A stretch of 64,000 nt of DNA from Streptomyces sp. A 4/2 (GTDB lineage: Bacteria; Actinomycetota; Actinomycetes; Streptomycetales; Streptomycetaceae): positions 1-64,000 of the forward strand of contig NZ_CALNVW010000016.1 in NCBI RefSeq assembly GCF_940670765.1. The letters are read 5' to 3'. Shown here in pieces: positions 57,676-64,000 of this stretch. Numbering within the stretch: the first letter of the stretch is position 1; every line of letters starts with the position of its first letter. The position numbers and the translations under genes were made by a program. The notes beneath the pieces are model-generated. The model was not told the DNA's origin and made no database searches. It worked only from the letters and a program-made list of their open reading frames with translations.

Positions 57676-59234
57676 CAGACGTCACCTCCCGGTTTCGGGG
57701 CCGCGGCCAGCAGTTCGGCGCACTTCTCGCCCACCATAAGGACGCCGATCATCGGGTTGACCGCGGGCATCGTCGGGAAGACCGACGCGTCGGCGATGCG
57801 GATGCCCGACAGGCCGCGGACCCGCAGTTCGGGGTCGACCACGGCCAGGGCGTCGTCGGCCGCGCCGATGCGGCAGGTGCCCGCCGGGTGGTAGACGGTG
57901 TGGGCGACCTTGCGGGCGTACTCGCTGAGGTCCTCGTCGGAGGTGACCTCGGGGCCGGGGCAGACCTCGCGCTTCAGCCAGTGGGCCAGCGGTTCGGTCT
58001 TCGCGATCTCGCGGGCGAGGCGGATGCCGTCGACCAGTGTCCGGCCGTCGTAGTCGTCCTCGTCGGTGAAGTACCGGAAGTCGAGGGCCGGTTTGGCCTC
58101 GGGGTCGGAGCTGGTGAGGTAGAGCCGTCCGCGGCTGCGCGGCTTGGGGATGTTGGGTGTCATCGACACTCCGTGCTCGGGCTTCTCGTAGCCGAGACGT
58201 TCGGGGTTGTCGGTGAACGGGATCTGGTAGAAGTGGAACATCAGGTCGGGCCCGCGGGATCCGGGGTCACGCCGTACGAAGAGTCCTGCGTCGGAGTCCA
58301 TCGCGGAGTTCTCCGGGATGGGTCCGTCGGTCTCCCAGACGATGACCGACTCGGGGTGGTCGAGGAGGTTCTCGCCGACGCCCGGCAGGTCGTGCACGAC
58401 GGGTATGCCCAGGGCTTCCAGGTCCTGCTGTGGGCCTATGCCGGACAGCATCAGCAGCCGCGGCGTGTCCACCGCGCCCGCGCAGACGAGCACTTCGCGC
58501 CCGGCCCGCAGGAGGATCTCCTCACCGTCCTTGGTACGGACGTGCACGCCGGTGACCCGGTTGTCCGCCAGTTCCAGCTTGTGGGCCCAGGTCTCCAGCA
58601 TGATGCGGAGGTTGGGGCGGTCCCCGGCCTCGATGTGCGGGTGGAGATAGGCCACCGACGCGGAGGACCGCTTGTTGTTCTCCGGGTGGTAGGCGAGGTC
58701 GAAGAAGCCGACGCCCTCGTGGAAGGGCTCTTTGTTGAACCCCTCGACCCGCGGGACGTCCGCGGCCTGCTGGGCCGCCGCCACGAAGTCCCGGGCGATG
58801 GCGTTCCGGTCCTCCTCGTCCACGGCGACGATGTTGTTGCGGAGCCTGTCGAAGTAGGGGTCCATGGACTTCGCGTCCCAGCCGGCGGCGCCCCGCTCGG
58901 ACCACTCGTCCCAGTCGCCGGGCAGCGGCTTGAAGGAGATCAGCGTGTTGTGCGACGAGCAGCCGCCGAGCACCCGGGCGCGGCTGTGCAGGATGTGCGA
59001 ATTGCCGCGCGGCTGCTCGGTGGTGGGGTACGCGTAGTCGAGGTCGCCGCCCAGCAGGCCGAGCCAGCGCCGGAGGGTGAGGACGTCGTCGCGGTCGATG
59101 TCGGTCGGGCCGCCTTCGACGACGACGACGCTGACACCGGGGTCCTCGGTGAGCCGGGAGGCGATCACCGAACCCGCGGTGCCGCCGCCGACGACGACGT
59201 AGTCGGCGGTGAGCGTGGATATCTCGGAGGGCAT
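57675..59234 (-). CDS. GMC oxidoreductase, probable choline dehydrogenase
   Basis: A 519-residue FAD enzyme of the glucose-methanol-choline family. Its FAD motif is [18 protein letters not shown], the first GMC signature [15 protein letters not shown], and the second [16 protein letters not shown]. The catalytic His lies in [12 protein letters not shown], and the C-terminal motif is [20 protein letters not shown]. Position between betaine aldehyde dehydrogenase and a betaine-type importer argues for choline to betaine aldehyde oxidation (BetA role). It is somewhat shorter than E. coli BetA, and actinobacterial choline oxidases are similar, so dehydrogenase versus oxidase is not settled. AAGGAG precedes the ATG at 59234. 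Confidence 0.88.
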   Translation of the reverse strand: MPSEISTLTADYVVVGGGTAGSVIASRLTEDPGVSVVVVEGGPTDIDRDDVLTLRRWLGLLGGDLDYAYPTTEQPRGNSHILHSRARVLGGCSSHNTLISFKPLPGDWDEWSERGAAGWDAKSMDPYFDRLRNNIVAVDEEDRNAIARDFVAAAQQAADVPRVEGFNKEPFHEGVGFFDLAYHPENNKRSSASVAYLHPHIEAGDRPNLRIMLETWAHKLELADNRVTGVHVRTKDGEEILLRAGREVLVCAGAVDTPRLLMLSGIGPQQDLEALGIPVVHDLPGVGENLLDHPESVIVWETDGPIPENSAMDSDAGLFVRRDPGSRGPDLMFHFYQIPFTDNPERLGYEKPEHGVSMTPNIPKPRSRGRLYLTSSDPEAKPALDFRYFTDEDDYDGRTLVDGIRLAREIAKTEPLAHWLKREVCPGPEVTSDEDLSEYARKVAHTVYHPAGTCRIGAADDALAVVDPELRVRGLSGIRIADASVFPTMPAVNPMIGVLMVGEKCAELLAAAPKPGGDV

Positions 59235-59305
59235 GAGGCGTGGCTCCTTCTGCTTCTGCGAAGTGCTGGCGCGCTGAAGACGTGACGCGGTGAACAGAGA
59301 GGGGC

Positions 59306-60814
59306 TCAGCCCGCGAACCAGCGGACCGGTGCGGGCCGCAGGTTCTCGTAGATGTGCTTCGACTCGCGGTACTCGTCGAGGCCCGAGGGGCCCAGTTCCC
59401 GGCCGATGCCCGACTTGCCGAAGCCGCCCCACTCCGCCTGCGGGAGGTAGGGGTGGTAGTCGTTGATCCAGACGGTGCCGTGCCGCAGCCGGGCGGCGAC
59501 GCGCCGGGCGCGGGCGGTGTCGCCCGACCAGACGGCGCCCGCCAGTCCGTACTCGGTGTCGTTGGCGAGGGCCACGGCCTCCTCCTCGTCGCGGAAGGAC
59601 TCCACGGTCAGGATGGGGCCGAAGGTCTCCTCACGGACGACCTTCATCTCGCGGTGGCAGCCGTCCAGGACGGTGGGCAGGTAGAAGTAGCCGGTGGCGG
59701 GCCGCAGTTCGGACGGTTCCGGGCGCTGTCCGCCGCAGCGCAGCTTCGCGCCCTCGGCCAGCGCGGAGGCGACGTACGCCTCGACCTTGTCGAGTTGCTG
59801 CTGGGAGACGAGCGGTCCGCACTCGACGCCGTCGGCGGTGCCCCGGCCGAGCCTGATCTTCTCGGCGCGGTGGGCGAGTTCGGTGACGAAGCGGTCCTTG
59901 ACGGACTCCTCGACGATGAGCCGGGCGCCTGCCGAGCAGACCTGGCCGCTGTGGATGAAGGCGGCGTTCAGGGCCTGGTCGACGGCGGTGTCGAAGCCGT
60001 CCTCGGTGGCGCAGGCGTCGGCGAAGACCACATTGGGGTTCTTGCCGCCCAGTTCCAGTGCGATCCGCTTCGCCCCGGCGACCGCGGACTGTGCGGCCCT
60101 GGTGCCGCTGGCCAGTCCGCCGGTGAAGGAGAACAGGTCGACCTGCGGGTGTTCGGCCAGCCGGGCGCCGACGGGGACGCCCGGTCCGGTGACGATGTTC
60201 GCCACTCCGGCGGGCAGACCGGCCTCCACCAGCAGCTTCACCAGGTGCACGGTGGACAGCGGGGTGACCTCGCTGGGCTTGACGACGAAGGTGTTGCCCG
60301 CCGCGAGGGCCGGTGCGATCTTCCAGCTGGCCTGCAGCAGGGGGTAGTTCCAGGGCGTGATGAGGGCGCAGACGCCGACCGGCTCGTGCACGACCACGCT
60401 GTGCACATCGGGCGATCCGGCGTCCACGACCCGGCCGCCGCTCTCGTTCGTCACCAGATCGGCGAAGTAACCGAAGGCGTTCGTGACGTCGTCGACGTCC
60501 ACCCGGCCCTCTTCCAGGGTCTTGCCGGTGTCGCGGCTCTCGATGAGCGCGAGCTCCTCACGGTCCCGCTGCAGCAGTCCGGCGACCCGGCGGAGCAGGG
60601 CGGCGCGTTCGGCCACCGGGGTGCGCGGCCAGGTGCCCTGTCCGCCGTCGAAGGCGCGGTGCGCTGCCAGGACCGCGGCGTCGGCGTCCGCCGCGCCGCC
60701 CTCCGCCACGGTACGGAACGGCCGGGCATCGGCGGGGTCGAGAACCTCCCGTACGGCGCCGGATGCGGCGGCTCGCCACACCCCGTCTACATGAATGGTC
60801 TCTGCTGCCGACAC
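59306..60814 (-). CDS. betB: Betaine aldehyde dehydrogenase
   Basis: The product has 502 residues of the NAD(P)-dependent aldehyde dehydrogenase superfamily. PWNYPLLQASWKIAPALAAG carries the conserved Asn156. VVKPSEVTPLS binds cofactor. The general base E254 lies in ALELGGKNPNVVF, and the nucleophile C293 in SGQVCSAGARL. YGLAGAVWSGD and YHPYLPQAEWGGFGKSGIG match the betaine/GABA aldehyde subgroup. It oxidises betaine aldehyde to glycine betaine, an osmoprotectant. The GTG at 60814 lies nine bases after AAAGG. It heads the five-gene operon, and the promoter should lie in 60815-61009, where I see no clear consensus. Confidence 0.92.
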   Translation of the reverse strand: MSAAETIHVDGVWRAAASGAVREVLDPADARPFRTVAEGGAADADAAVLAAHRAFDGGQGTWPRTPVAERAALLRRVAGLLQRDREELALIESRDTGKTLEEGRVDVDDVTNAFGYFADLVTNESGGRVVDAGSPDVHSVVVHEPVGVCALITPWNYPLLQASWKIAPALAAGNTFVVKPSEVTPLSTVHLVKLLVEAGLPAGVANIVTGPGVPVGARLAEHPQVDLFSFTGGLASGTRAAQSAVAGAKRIALELGGKNPNVVFADACATEDGFDTAVDQALNAAFIHSGQVCSAGARLIVEESVKDRFVTELAHRAEKIRLGRGTADGVECGPLVSQQQLDKVEAYVASALAEGAKLRCGGQRPEPSELRPATGYFYLPTVLDGCHREMKVVREETFGPILTVESFRDEEEAVALANDTEYGLAGAVWSGDTARARRVAARLRHGTVWINDYHPYLPQAEWGGFGKSGIGRELGPSGLDEYRESKHIYENLRPAPVRWFAG

Positions 60815-61009
60815 GTTGTTCTGCCTTTCCTTACCCAGCACTTGCCACTGGTTCCGACCAGCGACTTGGTCACCTCCCCGATTGCTCTTTACCTATGCCT
60901 GAACTTCACCGGAAAGTGATCCGGCTCACCGAATGGACGTACGGAACCGGTCCGGCCCGCCCCGGCGAACGCACTGGTGCGTGGTCGGCGGGCCTGACCT
61001 GCTCCGTCG

Positions 61010-62011
61010 TCAGGCCGTGTGCAGCGGCCCGTTGTCGAGCCCCGTGGGGCCGTCCGACCGCAGTGCCCGCAGGAACCGCAGCTGCTCCAGGTCCTGGAAG
61101 TAGCCCCCTCCTTCGTGCCGGTTCCAGGGCCACACCCGGATGCTGCGCGGCCCCGCCCAGTGGTTGTACGCGGCGAAGACCGTCGACGGCGGGCAGATGT
61201 CGTCCATCAGCGCCACCGAGAACAGCGCGGGAACGTGCGCCCGCGCGGCGAAGTTGACCCCGTCGAAGTAGGACAGGGTCCGGAAGACCTGTTCCGCGGA
61301 GTCGCGGTGGGTCCGCAGATACGTCCAGATCTCGCGGTAGGCGTTGCCTTCCACCACGTCGAGTGCCCGTCGGAAGTGGCACAGCGACGGCTGGTCGACC
61401 AGGGCGGCGGTCACCCCGTCGGCCAGTGCCGATGCGGCGAGCGCGATGCCGCCGCCCTGGCTGCCGCCGGCGATGACGATGCGCTCGGGGTCGACCGACG
61501 GGTGGCTGCGGGCGGCGTCCACGGCGCGTACCGCGTCGGTGAAGACCCGGCGGTAGTAGTAGTCGGCCGGGTCCTGGATCCCGCGGGTGACCATGCCGGG
61601 CGACGACGAACCGGCGCTGCCGTGCGGGTCGCCGGTGGCACCGGGCTGCAGTGAGCCGCCCTGGCCGCGGGTGTCCATCAGCAGATGGGCGTACCCGGCG
61701 GACGGCCAGGTCAGCCACTCGTACGGGAAGCCGCGCCCGCCGCCGTAGCCGAGGAAGCCGACCACGCAGGGCAGTGGTCCGGTGGCGGAGGCGGGGACCA
61801 GCAGCCAGCCGGCCACCGGGTCGCCCCCGAAGCCGGGGAAGCTCACGTCGAAGACGTTCACCTCGGTCAGGCAGGCGTCGTACGGGGTGAAGACCGCAGG
61901 CCGGTCGTGACGGCGGGCCTCGGCGAGGGTTTCGTTCCAGAACGCGTCGAAGTCCTCGGGTTCCTCCCGGTCCGGGAGGTAACTCCGCAGCTCCTCCAGG
62001 GGTTTGTCCAT
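61010..62011 (-). CDS. Acetyl xylan esterase / cephalosporin-C deacetylase family
   Basis: The product has 333 residues of the AXE1 alpha/beta-hydrolase family. DMPLEEL-like N-terminal sequence ([20 protein letters not shown]) is followed by [37 protein letters not shown] and [18 protein letters not shown]184 lies in [18 protein letters not shown]270 or D271 in [12 protein letters not shown], and H299 in WNRHEGGG. No signal peptide is present, so it acts inside the cell on short acetylated sugars. Its ATG overlaps the stop of the upstream glycosidase gene (TGATG), pointing to a shared pathway. Confidence 0.94.
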   Translation of the reverse strand: MDKPLEELRSYLPDREEPEDFDAFWNETLAEARRHDRPAVFTPYDACLTEVNVFDVSFPGFGGDPVAGWLLVPASATGPLPCVVGFLGYGGGRGFPYEWLTWPSAGYAHLLMDTRGQGGSLQPGATGDPHGSAGSSSPGMVTRGIQDPADYYYRRVFTDAVRAVDAARSHPSVDPERIVIAGGSQGGGIALAASALADGVTAALVDQPSLCHFRRALDVVEGNAYREIWTYLRTHRDSAEQVFRTLSYFDGVNFAARAHVPALFSVALMDDICPPSTVFAAYNHWAGPRSIRVWPWNRHEGGGYFQDLEQLRFLRALRSDGPTGLDNGPLHTA

Positions 62012-64000
62012 CAGCGGCACGGGGGCAGCTCCCCGGTTCCGGGGGTGGTGTGTTCCGGACGGGCCGGGCCGTGCGGGGGCGGATTCGGGTGCGCCCCGCG
62101 CTCGGCGCCCCGGACGGTGAGCTGGTCCGGTGCGTCCACCCGGGCCCGGCCCGCCGCGTCGAGCGATACGGACAGGGGGGCGCCGGCGACCTGGAAGCCG
62201 CTCAGGTCCAGCGGGCCCAGGCCGTCCGAGGCGTGCGGGGCCAGGCGCAGCGTGCCGCCGGGCACGTCCGCCTCCAGGCCGAGGGCCGCTTGGAGCAGCA
62301 GTACGACCGAGGCCGCCGACCAGGCCTGCGGGCGGCAGGACGCCGGGTAGGGCGCGGGGGAACTGTCGACGGCGGATCCGTGGCCCGCGAACAGTTCGGG
62401 GAGCCGGGCGTCGAAGGCCGCGGAGGCCTCGACCAGTCCGGCGGCCAACGAGGCGGCCTCGCGCGGGAATCCGGCCCTGACCAGGCCGTGCACCGCGATG
62501 GCGGTGTCGTGCGGCCAGATGGAACCGATGTGGTAGCCGAAGGGGTTGAACCCGGTGGAGTCGGTGCTGAGGGTCCGCAGTCCGAAGCCGGAGTCCAGCT
62601 CGGGTCCAGCGAGGCGGGCGGCGAGCAGGGCGCTCTCCTCCGGGTCGAGCAGCCCGGTGCCCAGGAGATGGCCGAAGCCCGAAGTGACCGCGTCCACCGG
62701 GCGCTTGTCGGCGTCCAGCGCCACCGCCGGGTAGCGACCCGACGCGTCCTCGACCCAGAAGCTCTCCCGGAAGCGGACCCGCAGCCGGGCGGCCCACTCC
62801 TCCCAGCGTTCGGCGCCCGGCCGGTCGAAGGCACGGAGCAGCGCGGCCCCGGCGAGCGCGGCCTCGTAGCCGTACGCCTGCACCTCGCACAGCGCGATGG
62901 GGGCCTCGGCGAGGCGGCCGTCCCGCCAGCGGATGGAGTCGCCGGAGTCCTTCCAGCCCTGGTTGGCGAGGCCGTGGCCGGTGGTGTCGATGTATTCGAG
63001 CAGACCGTCCCCGTCGGCGTCGCCGTGGGTGGCGAGCCATTCCAGGGCGGCCTCCATGTGCGGCAGCAAGTCCCGTACCTGCTCGGGATCCAGACCCCAG
63101 CGCCAGGCGTCGTGCAGCAGGATCACCCACAGGGGGGTGGCGTCCACGGTTCCGTAGTAGACCGGCGGCAGAACGGGTCCCTCTGCCAAGTCGCGTTCGT
63201 CGCGGCGGACTTCGTGCAGGATCTTGCCGGGCTGTTCCTCGGTGTCCGGGTCGGTGACCGCGCCCTGCCGCCGGGCGAGGGTGCGCAGGGTGCCCGCGGC
63301 CAGTTCGGTGCCGAGCGGCAGCAGCATCCGCGCGGCCCAGAGGGAGTCCCGCCCGAAGAGCGTGAGGAACCACGGGGAGCCGGCCGCGAGGAAGCGGTCA
63401 CCCGGGTCGAGCGGGTCGGACAGCAGCAGCCGCCCCAGATCGTCCACGGACCGGGCGAGCAGCCGGTCCAGGCGCCGGTCGGCGCTGCGCAGTTCGACGG
63501 GCGACCACGGTACGGCGTCACGGGCCACGGCCGGGAACTGGTCCGGCTCCGCGTCGACGACGGTGCACTCGACGGACGTCCGCCAGGTACCGCCGGAAGG
63601 AATCGTCACCTGGTAGTGCAGCGCGCCGTCGGCGGGCTCGATCCGCGGGGACCCGGAAGCGGGGCGCAGCCGGACGGTGACCTCTCCGTCGCTCCAGGCC
63701 AGGCCGTCGCCCTCGGCACGGGCGGGCAGCGCGGGACGGGGCCGGCCTGCCTTGACGTCGGCCATCCGCGCCAGATCGGTCCCCGCGGTGAGGGTCATCG
63801 CGAACCGGACCTCCTGGAGCCCGGCGTTGGTGATCTCCACGTCCTCGCGCAGGGTGCCCGGGTCGACCGAGCGGCGGCGCAGGAGGGTGACCGCGGGGTC
63901 GGCGGTGTGCTCACCCACACCGCGCAGGACTGCCCGGAAGACGGTCTGCTCGGCGGATATCAGCACGGTGCCGACCGGTGCCAGCGGGATGTTCCGGACC
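62011..64000 (-). CDS. Glycogen-debranching-like glycosidase, 5' end outside window
   Basis: At least 662 residues are visible; the frame stays open to the right edge with protein-like sequence ([10 protein letters not shown] before LISAEQ), so the start lies beyond the window. The N-terminal part is the beta-rich domain of glycogen-debranching-like proteins ([20 protein letters not shown]). The rest is an (alpha/alpha)6 barrel with [57 protein letters not shown] and [20 protein letters not shown]. These proteins act on alpha-glucans or, in related groups, on alpha-L-rhamnosides and mannosylglycerate; substrate is not certain. It overlaps the esterase gene by one base. Confidence 0.85.
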   Translation of the reverse strand, partial: VRNIPLAPVGTVLISAEQTVFRAVLRGVGEHTADPAVTLLRRRSVDPGTLREDVEITNAGLQEVRFAMTLTAGTDLARMADVKAGRPRPALPARAEGDGLAWSDGEVTVRLRPASGSPRIEPADGALHYQVTIPSGGTWRTSVECTVVDAEPDQFPAVARDAVPWSPVELRSADRRLDRLLARSVDDLGRLLLSDPLDPGDRFLAAGSPWFLTLFGRDSLWAARMLLPLGTELAAGTLRTLARRQGAVTDPDTEEQPGKILHEVRRDERDLAEGPVLPPVYYGTVDATPLWVILLHDAWRWGLDPEQVRDLLPHMEAALEWLATHGDADGDGLLEYIDTTGHGLANQGWKDSGDSIRWRDGRLAEAPIALCEVQAYGYEAALAGAALLRAFDRPGAERWEEWAARLRVRFRESFWVEDASGRYPAVALDADKRPVDAVTSGFGHLLGTGLLDPEESALLAARLAGPELDSGFGLRTLSTDSTGFNPFGYHIGSIWPHDTAIAVHGLVRAGFPREAASLAAGLVEASAAFDARLPELFAGHGSAVDSSPAPYPASCRPQAWSAASVVLLLQAALGLEADVPGGTLRLAPHASDGLGPLDLSGFQVAGAPLSVSLDAAGRARVDAPDQLTVRGAERGAHPNPPPHGPARPEHTTPGTGELPPCR

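Noticed and set aside
57621..60919. Long plus-strand frames opposite the GMC and aldehyde dehydrogenase genes
   Set aside because: They mirror the coding frames of well-supported enzymes and show no motifs.
60815..61009. Possible riboswitch or promoter upstream of betB
   Set aside because: GGGGAGGTGACCAAG with a pairing CTGGTC segment is suggestive of a small hairpin only; no known aptamer consensus could be recognised.

Overview
The window is high-GC actinobacterial DNA and almost certainly Streptomyces. The indicators are GTG/ATG starts behind GGAGG-type ribosome sites, many secreted hydrolases with long Ala-rich signal peptides, a conservon (cvnABCD) followed by two P450 genes of CYP154 and CYP157 type, a large LAL/LuxR regulator, rare TTA (bldA-type) leucine codons, and a chitinase promoter with paired DasR-like operators. 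Insertion-sequence debris at the left end and the density of secreted hydrolases suggest a chromosome-arm or accessory location; that is inference.

Layout. 0-2 kb: IS5-type remnant, an SMI1/KNR4 gene and a cysteine-hydrolase gene broken by one amber codon. 2.1-4.7 kb: a flavin (LLM) oxidoreductase and an FAD monooxygenase-like gene. 4.7-7 kb: convergent GH18 and GH19 chitinases around a shared hairpin. 7-14.3 kb: LAL regulator with a TTA codon, then a multidomain S53 peptidase with kelch repeats. 14.5-20.2 kb: secreted beta-helix protein with a PDZ domain, MHS-type MFS transporter and a beta-lactamase-fold serine hydrolase. 20.6-29.2 kb: a second LLM oxidoreductase, then a tightly overlapped operon for a peptide/oligosaccharide-type ABC importer ending in an intracellular GH35 beta-galactosidase. 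29.9-32.3 kb: a Tat-exported protein of unknown function. 33-34.9 kb: TetR regulator with twin palindromic operators plus a Tet(X)-like flavin monooxygenase. 35.2-38.3 kb: jelly-roll secreted protein, FN3 lipoprotein and secreted adenosine deaminase. 38.5-44.1 kb: conservon and P450 pair. 44.4-47.8 kb: phosphoketolase and universal stress protein. 48-52.5 kb: GH27 alpha-galactosidase, SDR and GH76 mannanase-like protein. 52.5-60.8 kb: VOC protein and a five-gene betaine operon (aldehyde dehydrogenase, GMC/choline dehydrogenase, ABC ATPase, fused double permease, binding protein). 61-64 kb: acetyl-xylan-esterase-type deacylase and a glycogen-debranching-like glycosidase running off the right edge.

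How the genes work together. Much of the window serves polymer scavenging: chitin (GH18, GH19), galactosides (importer plus GH35, GH27), mannan (GH76), acetylated plant glycan (esterase plus six-hairpin glycosidase), protein (S53) and nucleosides (secreted deaminase). A promoter-proximal motif around GATCTATTG occurs upstream of the beta-helix gene, the importer operon and the unknown Tat protein, suggesting shared control. A second theme is stress and development: the betaine pathway, phosphoketolase with stress protein, and two possibly bldA-dependent genes (LAL regulator, cvnC).

I found no tRNA, rRNA, CRISPR array or replication origin. Functions come from reading motifs, without database searches.
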